A stretch of DNA of 64,000 nt from Oligoflexales bacterium (GTDB lineage: Bacteria > Bdellovibrionota_B > Oligoflexia > Oligoflexales > RGVZ01): positions 1 through 64,000 of the forward strand of contig CANJZQ010000002.1 of the NCBI GenBank assembly GCA_947479535.1. Direction: 5' to 3'. Below are positions 40,850-50,213 of the stretch, piece by piece. The position numbers were made by a program, and so were the translations under genes. Under the pieces are notes generated by a model, which saw only the letters and a list, made by a program, of their open reading frames with translations, was not told the DNA's origin and did not search any database. Positions within the stretch are counted from its first letter, which is position 1; every line of letters starts with the position of its first letter.

Positions 40850-42187
40850 TCATGATTCAACAATGAACGGCGCAAGCCCGCCGCCCGCACCGATATTGAC
40901 CACAGGACCAGATGCAAAGCGCGAGACGCCGCCCCCACAAAGAGGCTCCGTTCCTGTGTTCAAGAAAACCGATGCATCCGCATATCCGTCCACTTCCAAA
41001 AAATCCCGGCCATCGACCGTGACCTTGCTTTTATGCCGTCGTCCGGACATCCGCTTTTGGATCACCCACGTGTCCTCGGATTCAGTCATCACCCAGCACC
41101 AAAAAACTTCGGGGCTGACTTGGTGATTCATTTTCAAAAGTCTCTTAAGCCGGTCTTGCGTGGCGCCCTGATGCCACTCGCTGCCAACGAAGACAAGATG
41201 ACCACCATAACCCAATGAGTTTTTGATCACATAATTTTCGCAGTGTTTCGCAAAGTCAGAGCCACTATCAAAATCAATGTGAAAGTCGATGTCAATTTTA
41301 GCATCGAATGCCTTGCGCACCACGTCAACTTGATGTTTTTGTGACGGGATAATCCGTGTCCACGGCAGGCGCTTCATGGTTGCCTCGCGCTGATCACGAG
41401 AAATGCCGACACTGGATGCAAGCCTGTCGTCGCTGGCGACCACGGATACCATGGCGAGAAACGCCTTCACTTCATAATGCGCGCTGACTGGATTATAGAT
41501 CCTTGAACGCCGGGAATCATGAAGAGCCATCTGCAATTTTGGTTGCTGCGATAATCGCGTTGCAAAAATATGGCGGTAAACAAGATCAAAGGCCTGTTCC
41601 GTCCATTGGGACGGGGTGACTCGAACGGCATCAACACGGTCCTGCCAATGCTGCGCCAAATATTCCAGTTCAGCGAGTTGGGCATCACCTTCACGGTGCA
41701 GAATCGCAAGGCGCGGGCGCTGCGCTTGGCCACCATCACGGCGATAAAGCGCCAGAAGGCTGTCCAGCAAATCGTCACTGTTGCCGCGCGGAGGAACGGC
41801 AAGCCCGCGAGACTCAGACCATGCAGCAAGCACCATGTCGCTGTATGCCTGCATCGCTGGAATGGTGCAGTTGGCTTCAATCAATTTCAATCCATCGTTG
41901 TGCCAGAACAAGTCAAAGCGGATTGTGGCATGCCCCCAAGTCTCGGCTGGATCACGATGCGCTGCGTCGGCCTCGATGCCTGTCATTCCACCAAAGAGAA
42001 TCTGCCAGAGGCTTTGATTTTCTTTGCGCTGAATCCAACCCAAGACGAGTGGAAAACAAGACAAGACCAATCGAGCGTCTTGCACCATCGGATCCCATTC
42101 CGATCGTTTTACGATGACTGGATTCTGCGCCATGGGAATGGCCTGCCATGTTCCCGGAGATTTCTGCCAGATCGAAAGGTTGCGCAT
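40850..42187 (-). CDS. ATP-grasp-like protein
   Basis: FDLFWHNDGLKLIEANCTIPAMQAYSDMVL; VIKNSLGYGGHLVFVG. Confidence 0.6.
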   Translation of the reverse strand: MRNLSIWQKSPGTWQAIPMAQNPVIVKRSEWDPMVQDARLVLSCFPLVLGWIQRKENQSLWQILFGGMTGIEADAAHRDPAETWGHATIRFDLFWHNDGLKLIEANCTIPAMQAYSDMVLAAWSESRGLAVPPRGNSDDLLDSLLALYRRDGGQAQRPRLAILHREGDAQLAELEYLAQHWQDRVDAVRVTPSQWTEQAFDLVYRHIFATRLSQQPKLQMALHDSRRSRIYNPVSAHYEVKAFLAMVSVVASDDRLASSVGISRDQREATMKRLPWTRIIPSQKHQVDVVRKAFDAKIDIDFHIDFDSGSDFAKHCENYVIKNSLGYGGHLVFVGSEWHQGATQDRLKRLLKMNHQVSPEVFWCWVMTESEDTWVIQKRMSGRRHKSKVTVDGRDFLEVDGYADASVFLNTGTEPLCGGGVSRFASGPVVNIGAGGGLAPFIVES

Positions 42188-42190
42188 CGT

Positions 42191-42937
42191 TCAGCCCGGT
42201 GAATTATGGATTTTCCGTCCTTCGAGAAACAATTTAAACACGATATCCAATCGCAGAGAGGGAAAAAGCGCCGGATGAAGGCCGAGGGCTTTTGAGTCAA
42301 GATACTCTGCCAACATCCCGTCTGCAGTTTCCGAGCCCTCTCGAGGCAAAACAAGGGCGAAGGCACCGACTTTGGACAGGGTCTCTGGACGCAGCACGAG
42401 TGACTCAAATAGGGCGTGACCAAAAACCGTCAATTGAGCCCCAGTGATCGCCATGAGATGCCGGATTTCCTCCGGGTAGTCGGCGGGATCGCCCTGACGA
42501 ACCCTGCGGATTTCGGCTGCCATGTGCTCTGCGGATTTTTGATCCTGCACTAAAACAACAACGCCGGCCTCATCAACAAGCGTGAGAAAATCCCGGCAGC
42601 GGCCACGTTTTCCCGGCAGTTCCGTGGCCATGGCATCCTTGTGGATGCGGTTGATTGCCGCCTTGGCGCGGGGAAAGGTGCGCCAGGCCAAAACATTGAA
42701 AAGGTCATGAAGGGATTTTTTGCGTACTGGAAGGACGCCTTCGTCGAAAATCCGCGCCTCGTAGTTGCCGCGGGTTTGAGCAAAATCAACCTGCAGGGAT
42801 TTAAGGGCCGGGTCCGGGTTGCGCAAAAAATCATTCAAAGCGCTTGCATCCCCCGATTCGAAAGCAGGCCAAAGGGAGGAGGGGGCGGCGGCCAAGCCGT
42901 CAAACTCGCGTCGATGTGCCAACAAATTAAGCATCAA
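42191..42937 (-). CDS. DUF3025 family protein
   Basis: HDLFNVLAWRTFPRAKAAINRIHK motif typical of DUF3025. Confidence 0.7.
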   Translation of the reverse strand: MMLNLLAHRREFDGLAAAPSSLWPAFESGDASALNDFLRNPDPALKSLQVDFAQTRGNYEARIFDEGVLPVRKKSLHDLFNVLAWRTFPRAKAAINRIHKDAMATELPGKRGRCRDFLTLVDEAGVVVLVQDQKSAEHMAAEIRRVRQGDPADYPEEIRHLMAITGAQLTVFGHALFESLVLRPETLSKVGAFALVLPREGSETADGMLAEYLDSKALGLHPALFPSLRLDIVFKLFLEGRKIHNSPG

Positions 42938-42975
42938 TAAAAAAGAATTTTTTCCAACAATTTCAGTAGGCAGCA

Positions 42976-43245
42976 GTGAATCGATCAGATAGTTTCACAT
43001 TTCACTTTTTGCAGGAGAACAGGGTCATGGATCAACCGGAACTTTGGTGGAGCAAGGTTTTTGGACCTGCTGATCCCGACACCATCTTAAACCGCGTCGA
43101 TGAATCCATCGAACTGGAAGATTACTGCGACCGCGCAGAAGGCTTCATGGATCTCGTCGAAGAAGCCCTCGGCAAAGGCGTCCCGGCCACTCAGGTCAAG
43201 GACATCGCCCTCGGCCTTCTGGCGTGGGCTGAAACCCAAGAATAA
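42976..43245 (+). CDS. hypothetical small acidic protein
   Basis: ORF with a probable in-frame start at 43027 (MDQPELWWSK) preceded by GCAGGAGAA. Confidence 0.45.
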   Translation: MNRSDSFTFHFLQENRVMDQPELWWSKVFGPADPDTILNRVDESIELEDYCDRAEGFMDLVEEALGKGVPATQVKDIALGLLAWAETQE

Positions 43246-43260
43246 TTTTTAAAGACGATA

Positions 43261-44175
43261 TCAGCACGCATTTGGATCCCGCGGTCGGCAAGACCACCCT
43301 CTCCAATAGCGACTGTCGGGGCAGCCAACGATGCCGCCCCCGCGCGTCCATTGGCAATTACCAAAGAAAAACACTCCCGGCCGGGCAGTGGGAACTCTGA
43401 AGTAAACCGTGCACACGTCGGCAAGCGCGCCTGCGCCATTGTTAACGTTGCAGCATCGGCCTCCGATTCCAAACTGAACACAAAATTGAAATGGCTGAGC
43501 TGGATTTCCGCCTGCGCCTATATCACCACCATTGATTACTATTGGGGGTCTTGCCGCAGGGACTGCGGGCTGCGCAGGTGCAGGGACACCTGGTACTGGA
43601 GGCGCAACGGGATCGACCACAGGGTCCAGTTTGTCTTTGTTCAATTCTTCGACCAGTTTGGACCACCAGTCAACAACGACGCCCGCCCATGCCGGGGGCC
43701 GCTGGGTTGCTTCGCAATCAATGCATGGTGGTGCCTCAATTGTGGCAGTGTCCAAGCGTTTCGAGACAACCGGTCCATCATCAATGAGAGAGACAACCTG
43801 GGCATTTTCATCGGGCGATGCCAGACCAAACGTCTCGGGTAAACCGGCAAGGCGATCACGAATCTCCTTCGGGGAGAGCTTTCCCGTAGGCTTTTCTTGG
43901 CTCAACTTGGAGACCGAGGCCTCCAGATCTTTCTGGTACTGAGCCATCACTTGGACGTTGTTTTCACCAATGGTCACCACATTTCGTCCCGCCATCGGCG
44001 AGTCAACCACCTGAACAGGATTTGCGTCGGCCTGCCCTGTCGATTTTTCTTTTGACTTGCCGGCAGAGCAACCTGCCAAGGCTGCAACCGTGATGGAAAG
44101 CATCATCAAGCATTTAGTATTGAAGCCCATCGGGCTGCCCAATCGATCACGAACCTTTTGAGCATGATTTTCCAA
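43261..44175 (-). CDS. hypothetical lipoprotein
   Basis: LAGCSAGKSKEKS lipobox; Pro-rich linker; Cys-containing C-terminus. Confidence 0.55.
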   Translation of the reverse strand: MENHAQKVRDRLGSPMGFNTKCLMMLSITVAALAGCSAGKSKEKSTGQADANPVQVVDSPMAGRNVVTIGENNVQVMAQYQKDLEASVSKLSQEKPTGKLSPKEIRDRLAGLPETFGLASPDENAQVVSLIDDGPVVSKRLDTATIEAPPCIDCEATQRPPAWAGVVVDWWSKLVEELNKDKLDPVVDPVAPPVPGVPAPAQPAVPAARPPIVINGGDIGAGGNPAQPFQFCVQFGIGGRCCNVNNGAGALADVCTVYFRVPTARPGVFFFGNCQWTRGGGIVGCPDSRYWRGWSCRPRDPNAC

Positions 44176-44260
44176 TTATCGAGCCCTCCAGCTTAAAAAC
44201 CCCCTACGTTTCGGAAATTGAGCCCAGAATCTTGAGCAGGGAGGATCCTTCGCATTCGCT

Positions 44261-44350
44261 CAGGATGACGGTTTTACCCACGATGACGGTTATGCCCAGG
44301 ATGACGGTTATGCCCAGGATGACGGTTTTACCCAGGATGACGGGGTTGCG
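44261..44350. repeat. 18-bp tandem repeat array, about 5 units (CAGGATGACGGTTWTRCC)
   Basis: Units start at 44261, 44279, 44297, 44315, 44333; preceded by GGATCCTTCGCATTCGCT. Confidence 0.9.
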
Positions 44351-44435
44351 AAGGATAGCGGACGGGTGCATTGACCGTATAATTCACTGATTTTATTTCG
44401 TTTTTTTATATTTGTTAATGGTTTTTAAAAAACCA

Positions 44436-44504
44436 CCGAACAGCTCTATATCGAGGTTCGGTCCGTCCCGGTCGGGCAGGTTTTTGCACCTGCCACAATC
44501 GGAC
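44436..44504 (+). other. potential structured 5' leader of the zinc-ribbon ORF
   Basis: CCGAAC/GTTCGG hairpin (44436-44461) then GTCCG/CGGAC enclosing GGCAGGT/ACCTGCC (44461-44504). Confidence 0.4.
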
Positions 44505-44544
44505 AAAGGCTTCCGGGTCCTCTTTAAAGGAGGCATCGCACAGT

Positions 44545-44850
44545 ATGAAGAAACCGCTGACGTATAACGAGAATGTGTACTTCTTTCAGCGCGACCGCGA
44601 GCTCATCCACGAGATGGATGAAAAACGGCGCCAGGTGGAGCACAGGCGTGAAATGCACAATCACGTCGGTCATTGCACTGCCTGCGGAGAAGACACCATC
44701 GAGGTAACATTGGAGGCGGCCCACATGCACGTCTGCCCATGCTGCCACGGTGTGTTTCTGGAGGGAGAGGCAGTGTCGGATCTGCTCCGGCGCGACGCCG
44801 TAAACATGGTGACCGGAGGAAAGCGAAGGAGACGAAACAATGCCGCATAA
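44545..44850 (+). CDS. small zinc-ribbon (TFIIB-type) protein
   Basis: CTACGEDTIEV...HVCPCCHGVFLEGEAVSDLLR. Confidence 0.7.
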   Translation: MKKPLTYNENVYFFQRDRELIHEMDEKRRQVEHRREMHNHVGHCTACGEDTIEVTLEAAHMHVCPCCHGVFLEGEAVSDLLRRDAVNMVTGGKRRRRNNAA

Positions 44851-44891
44851 GGTTTTTGTATCGAGAATCTTTTAGAATCGGTCAGAATCGG

Positions 44892-45938
44892 TCAAAATCC
44901 ATGGTCAACGAGCGTCTGGTGCAGGCAATGCGCCAGACGCTCGTCGGCGTTTGGAACACCGACGCGATGCCAACCCGAAAAGCCAGCCTTTGCGGCATCA
45001 GCTTTGTAGGTCACATCCATTTCGTAGAGGGTTTCAATGTGATCTGAAACAAAACTCACCGGCACCATGACCAGCTGTCCGCCGCGCTCGCGACCAAGGC
45101 GGGCAATCATTTCTTCCGTATAAGGCTTCAACCATTCCACCGGACCGACGCGCGACTGAAAAGAAAGTTCAAAGGCCACGTCAACATCGCGAGGGACCCA
45201 CTTCAAGGCTCGCGCACGCAGTTCAGCAAAGTGGGCGCGGATTTCGTGAGGATAAGGATCGGCACGGCGGATGTATTTTGCTGGCAATCCGTGGGCGGAA
45301 AAAAGAACAGTAATGCGCTTGTTGTCAGATTTTTTGGCCGCCGCCAAAGCTGGCTCCATTGAGGCCTTCAAAAGGTCCCAGGAATAATCCAGGTAATCAC
45401 GCTGAAACCACCAGGACGCAATGCGGGTCATCGCCATCCGTCCCTCATGTTCGTCCCCGTGACAAAGGCGCCATGCCTTATCAAAATCGAACATGGAACT
45501 GCCAGCCGTTGCATGGGAAAAATGCGGATAAAGAGTCAACAGAAACACCCGCCGCGATTCCCGCGGATCGAAATGACGAACGACTTCCCCGGCACGCGGT
45601 GCCGTATAGCGGTTGATCACGTGAACTCGCGTCTTGGGGCGAACTTCGCGTAATTTTTTTTCCAGCAGTCGCGCCTGGATTTCCGTGTATCGATTGATCG
45701 GAGAATAGCCAATGGCGCGGTACTGGGCGTCAGACTTGGGCACGCGGCGGCGCGCAATAAATCGGCCAAGCATTTTGCGCAAAAACTCTGGAAGTAAAAC
45801 GCGCAGGATAAAGGGATCTTCAAAAAGCTCAGTCAAAAAAGGTTCGACTTCCGCACTCGATGTTGGTCCACCAAAATGCAGCAGAAACACATCGTTCTGA
45901 ATCTCGTCCCAATGAGCGCCAGGAAGATCACCGGCCAT
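44892..45938 (-). CDS. hemH: ferrochelatase
   Basis: VFLLHFGGPTSSAEVEPFLTELFED, LTLYPHFSHATAGS, FSAHGLPAKYI, PVSFVSDHIETLYEMD. Confidence 0.93.
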   Translation of the reverse strand: MAGDLPGAHWDEIQNDVFLLHFGGPTSSAEVEPFLTELFEDPFILRVLLPEFLRKMLGRFIARRRVPKSDAQYRAIGYSPINRYTEIQARLLEKKLREVRPKTRVHVINRYTAPRAGEVVRHFDPRESRRVFLLTLYPHFSHATAGSSMFDFDKAWRLCHGDEHEGRMAMTRIASWWFQRDYLDYSWDLLKASMEPALAAAKKSDNKRITVLFSAHGLPAKYIRRADPYPHEIRAHFAELRARALKWVPRDVDVAFELSFQSRVGPVEWLKPYTEEMIARLGRERGGQLVMVPVSFVSDHIETLYEMDVTYKADAAKAGFSGWHRVGVPNADERLAHCLHQTLVDHGF

Positions 45939-46239
45939 CAGGAAGCGCCTCCACAGCATCGGTCAGTGCTTGTGCCAGCAGTGCGTGGTCGTCCTGCTTG
46001 AGTTGTGTGAACCAGCGACCTTCCGGGTAAAGAACTGCCGTGATCCCGCGCTTGCAATGGCCCAGGCAACCAGACGAATTGACGCGGACGCGCCCCTTCC
46101 ATTCCGGGTGAGTTTCCTTGGACCAATTTTTCAAGCCGTCGCGCAGCTTTTGAGAATCCTTGCTGCCACAATTCTCGCCGGCGCCCTTTTGATTGGTGCA
46201 GATGAACAAGTGGGCTTCGAGTTTATTTTCAGAATTCAC
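45928..46239 (-). CDS. thioredoxin-like [2Fe-2S] ferredoxin
   Basis: HLFICTNQKGAGENCGSKDSQKL ... RVNSSGCLGHCKRGITAVLYPEGRW. Confidence 0.85.
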   Translation of the reverse strand: MNSENKLEAHLFICTNQKGAGENCGSKDSQKLRDGLKNWSKETHPEWKGRVRVNSSGCLGHCKRGITAVLYPEGRWFTQLKQDDHALLAQALTDAVEALPDGR

Positions 46240-46241
46240 GC

Positions 46242-47262
46242 CTACTCCGCGAGTCTGTCTGTGTTTGCCTGCGTGCGATTGCCGAGCTTCTGCAGGTGGC
46301 TGTCGAGATCATGCAAGCTCCGGATATACCTTATCGTCCTGGCTCCGTCATCTGCTGCCACCTGATTGAGGTCGCATTCCAGAGCGCCGCCAACCCAAAG
46401 CTCGATTCCAGCCGGCATTAAACGGTCAAGTTCACGCAAGTAGTCCGCCTGTTCCGAGCCTTGCATCTTGCGGCTCAGCACGGCCGTGCGCCCGACAAGA
46501 ACTGCCGAACTCCGCAGGATCCCAGCGGCTTCGGCCAAGGGTTTCGCGGGCAAGTTGGGTCCCAGATACTGACATCGAATTCCATAGGCAGAGCACAGGA
46601 CCGCACTCATGAGGATGCCAAACTCGTGCAGGTCACCGTCTTGGGTTGCCAGAGTCACGCTATAATCACCACCGGTTGACTCATCCGAAAGACCGCCCCC
46701 GTTTCGCAGGGAAAAAATAATTTCACCCAGCTGCAACTTCAAAATCGCTGAAAATGCATGTTCCTGGGCAATCGAGAGCTTTCCGGCCAACACGCGCTCT
46801 CCGATCATCACAACCAGAGGCAAGGCCACATCGAGGACAAACGAACGCGCGCTGTGCTGCACCTTGGCCCGGAGGAGCTCAGCGTGAAGCTTTTCCAACT
46901 CAAAGTTAGACAAGACATCAAGGACGCGACCGCAGCTTTCGGAAATGGCTTCTGGCGTCGTCACCAGCTTTCGAATTTTACCGGCCACGGGCTTTTGATC
47001 GTCTGATGCCTCTTTGCTGACTCGCCAGAGCAGAGAGCGAAGGTCTTCCTCGCTCATGCGCGCCAAGTTACTGATCGTGTGGCCATGGGTGACAAGTTGG
47101 CCGAGGATCCTGAGGCGTTCTGCCTCCCGAACGCTGTACATCCGGCGCCCGCTGGTCCCACGGACGGGCTTGATGACGCCGTAACGCCTCTCCCAGGCAC
47201 GCAGGGTGTGGGCATTGATGCCCGAAAATTTGACGACGGCTTTGATATTGAACTGTTCCAAG
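46242..47262 (-). CDS. MerR-family regulator with C-terminal B12-binding-like domain (CarH/LitR-like)
   Basis: FNIKAVVKFSGINAHTLRAWERRYGVIKPVRGTSGRRMYSVREAERLRIL helix-turn-helix; LSIAQEH and QDGDLHEFGILMSAVLCSAYGIRCQYLGPNLP. N-terminus approximate; non-ATG start likely. Confidence 0.82.
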
Positions 47263-47277
47263 TCGAGATTCCCCCGA

Positions 47278-47348
47278 TTGTCTAATATTTCATGTTTTTT
47301 CTTAGACAATTCGGAATGTTTATAGACAAACCGGCAGAATCTGTCTAA
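47278..47348. promoter_or_regulatory. cluster of four TAGACA/TGTCTA boxes between divergent genes (putative operator)
   Basis: TTGTCTA 47278-47284; TAGACAA 47303-47309; TAGACAA 47323-47329; TGTCTA 47342-47347. Confidence 0.65.
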
Positions 47349-47372
47349 CTCTGTTTCAAAGGAGGATTCTTC

Positions 47373-47912
47373 ATGAAGACCAGAATTTTCAAAAGTTTTG
47401 CAATTGCGGTGATCGCTTTTTTTGCGGTTGCAGGATCTCAGGCCATGGCCACCCCACCGGCTGAAGGCAGTGTCGTTGCCCAAGGCGGCGTATTCTACAA
47501 GATGCCGTCTGGCGAGATGGTCTTGCGGGATGCAACATTAGAAGTACCAGCGCGCGGCGAAGGCAAGGTTGTCCTGCGCAGCGGCCTGATTGAAATGACG
47601 GCCCACGGCTTCAAAACGGTGCACAGCCACGGCCGTGCGATTTTCTACGTCGTGTTCCTCGATCCTCCGGGAGCTCCAGAAAACACAGCCGTTGTGTACC
47701 GCGGTTCGTACCTTCGCGGCAGCAACGCAGCGAACTTCTGGGGTGATGTTTTCATCCAGACCTTCAGCAACCGCGCGGAGCTTTCTGACTTGACCAAAAA
47801 TCCCGGCGTTGACGCCCTCGTTTCTGACCTTGAAAACAGCAACGACGACGGCAAGGAATGGAAACACGGCGGCGGATTCTGGTTTAATACCAAAATCGGC
47901 GAAGCCAACTGA
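47373..47912 (+). CDS. hypothetical secreted protein
   Basis: Signal peptide MKTRIFKSFAIAVIAFFAVAGSQAMA; GGAGG Shine-Dalgarno. No family recognised. Confidence 0.65.
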   Translation: MKTRIFKSFAIAVIAFFAVAGSQAMATPPAEGSVVAQGGVFYKMPSGEMVLRDATLEVPARGEGKVVLRSGLIEMTAHGFKTVHSHGRAIFYVVFLDPPGAPENTAVVYRGSYLRGSNAANFWGDVFIQTFSNRAELSDLTKNPGVDALVSDLENSNDDGKEWKHGGGFWFNTKIGEAN

Positions 47913-47948
47913 TAATTACGTAAGTAATTGAAATAGAAGTAATTTTTA

Positions 47949-47978
47949 GCGGGAGGCTTCGGCCTCCCGTTTTTTTTC
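47949..47978 (+). terminator. rho-independent terminator
   Basis: GCGGGAGGCTTCGGCCTCCCGTTTTTTTT. Confidence 0.92.
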
Positions 47979-48038
47979 TCCAGTGTAATCCCCACGTACC
48001 GATGTCCAACCATAATGGTTGAAAGCGGGAGCTAAATC

Positions 48039-50213
48039 GTGGCCTCATCGTCCGCCCAGTCCCAGCAGCAAAATCCCTGGCCACTGACCCTCTCCGGGAC
48101 AGCCCACGTTCGACCGTGCGTCGTCATAGCCCGCGACCCGCAGGCTGACACGTTCGCCGTGAGGGCAGTTGCAGGCGGCCCGGTCACTGACTTAACCAAA
48201 TCGGAAGCCTTCTTGTTTGAACAGATACGGACCAATGGAGTTCAAGTTGTCCTGCAGTCAAAATTTGGATCCGCCAGCGGAACACAAAGCATTGAGACAG
48301 CAATGGCTCTCACCCTTCGCCTTCATGAGAATGGACTACTGGAACCCCTCAGCAATCAAGACCTGATGAAAAGCCTTGAGGTGCTCGCCTCCCGGCATCA
48401 ACACCGCGCTCCATCCATCTCACAAGAGAGCGCCGTCAATCATCCCACGGGCCTCGCCAGAATTGCCGGGCATCCCGCTGTTTCCTGGGTCATCTTGTTT
48501 TCATTTTTTGCGGTATTCCAGAGTCCAGTCACCCGCTCTAAATTGAGCCTCGATCCTGTCCTCCGCTTTTTAGAAACGCCGGCTATTGCACTTGCCGGCC
48601 TCTGGTTCTGCCTGCTCGTGGCGTCGACGCTCTATGGCCTTTGCGCCCACGCCATCACCCAAGGGGCCTTGCCATCTTCCCTCCAAAGTCAGAGCTCCCT
48701 GAAGTTTCAGTGGCGCGGCGTCTTCTTCCTGATGGCCGAATTTGAAACAACGCCAATCGACATGCTGACGCGCATGGAAGAAATCCGCGTGCGGGCCACC
48801 CTCCTCATCCTGCCGTGGGTCGCCGCTGGGCTTCTGGTTCTGCTTTCCAATTCAACTTTTGACGCAGGCACCGGAGGAACGATTTCAGCGCTGGCCATTG
48901 CATTCGCACTGGTGGGACTTCGCGAGACCTCGCCGCTAGAACACAGGCAGCTCGTGTCGCTGATCGAAGCCTATTCCAATCGAACGGACTTGCTGAAAAG
49001 GACCAGCCAGTTTCTCCGAAAAGGATTGTTTCGATTTGATCAAAAATCCGTCGGGGGCGAGGGCATCCTTGCCAGCACGATGATCGCCTGGCTGGCCGGT
49101 TTGACCATCTATGGTTCAGAAATTTTAATCTCAAGTGTGTACGGATTGGGAAACCAGATTGGTGTGTTGGCAACAGAAAAGATTGCGGCAACAGATTTGG
49201 CCAATGCCATGGCTTCGGCTGCGTGGCTGCTGATGTTGGCCACCATCGCAATTGGAGGGGCCGCAAGGCTGATCTCCATTCCATTTGAGAATGCCTTTAG
49301 CCTGGCTGCAATTCCAATCAAAGCGCTACGTCCAAAGGCGCTTTTGGCCCTGGATAAAAACTTGACTCCGCAGGCGCTCCAGCAGGCTCTAAACAACCTG
49401 CCGATTTTTGCAGACGTGCCCGATACAGCGATTTTGCGGGCCATCCAAGTTTCGAAAATACAGCAGACGTCTTCGGGAGAAGTCATCATCCACCAAGGGG
49501 AAAGTGGACAAGAATTTTACGTGATTCTTGAGGGAAACTTCCTGGTCGAAGTATCGGACGACAGTAAAAAGGTAGAGGTTTCTGAAAAACTGATCGCCGG
49601 CGACACGTTTGGCGAAATGGCCTTGCTGCAAAACCAGCCCCGAACTGCATCCGTGAAATCTACCTCTCGCGGCCTCCTGATCAAGATCCCCCGGGAGGGT
49701 TTTGATTTGCTATTCCCGACCGGAACGGCGTCCAGAGAAAACCTTACGATGGTCATCCGGGCTGTCAAATTGCTTCAAGAAACTGAAGCCCTCTCTTATT
49801 TGACCCCGACGCAGACCCTCGGTATTGCGCGGGCGATGCAGCCACGCATGGCCAATGCAGGAGATGTACTCATCCACGAGGGCGACTCCAAAGCCGATTG
49901 CGCGCTGTTGATCGCGTCGGGATCGGTCAACGTCACGCTTCGAGGCCAGACCCTCGCTGAAAATCTGACCAGAGGAAACCTCTTGGGCACCACGGCCCTA
50001 ATGAATGAATCCGCCCGGACCGCAACCGTCGTTTGCGCATCAGATACGGTTTACCTTGAAATTTCGCGAGCCGACTTCTTGAACGCATGCAGCAGCAATG
50101 CCGTGATTGCGATCTTGTTGGGCACGATGATTCAGTCCCAAGTCAGGTCAAACTCCGTGGTTGCCACCGGACACGCAGAAATCCCTGCTCAAGGCAGGAG
50201 GATGGCGTCATGA
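48039..50213 (+). CDS. membrane protein resembling M50-type peptide maturation protease with degenerate zinc site, fused to two cNMP-binding domains
   Basis: N-terminal PqqD-like segment; multi-TM region; two cNMP-like modules (GEVIIHQGESGQEFYVILEGNFLVEV...GDTFGEMALLQNQPRTASV; GDVLIHEGDSKADCALLIASGSVNV). Confidence 0.65.
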   Translation: MASSSAQSQQQNPWPLTLSGTAHVRPCVVIARDPQADTFAVRAVAGGPVTDLTKSEAFLFEQIRTNGVQVVLQSKFGSASGTQSIETAMALTLRLHENGLLEPLSNQDLMKSLEVLASRHQHRAPSISQESAVNHPTGLARIAGHPAVSWVILFSFFAVFQSPVTRSKLSLDPVLRFLETPAIALAGLWFCLLVASTLYGLCAHAITQGALPSSLQSQSSLKFQWRGVFFLMAEFETTPIDMLTRMEEIRVRATLLILPWVAAGLLVLLSNSTFDAGTGGTISALAIAFALVGLRETSPLEHRQLVSLIEAYSNRTDLLKRTSQFLRKGLFRFDQKSVGGEGILASTMIAWLAGLTIYGSEILISSVYGLGNQIGVLATEKIAATDLANAMASAAWLLMLATIAIGGAARLISIPFENAFSLAAIPIKALRPKALLALDKNLTPQALQQALNNLPIFADVPDTAILRAIQVSKIQQTSSGEVIIHQGESGQEFYVILEGNFLVEVSDDSKKVEVSEKLIAGDTFGEMALLQNQPRTASVKSTSRGLLIKIPREGFDLLFPTGTASRENLTMVIRAVKLLQETEALSYLTPTQTLGIARAMQPRMANAGDVLIHEGDSKADCALLIASGSVNVTLRGQTLAENLTRGNLLGTTALMNESARTATVVCASDTVYLEISRADFLNACSSNAVIAILLGTMIQSQVRSNSVVATGHAEIPAQGRRMAS

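Noticed and set aside
44261-44350. Possible CRISPR array
   Set aside because: Units are 18 bp directly abutting, with no unique spacers; this is a simple tandem repeat.
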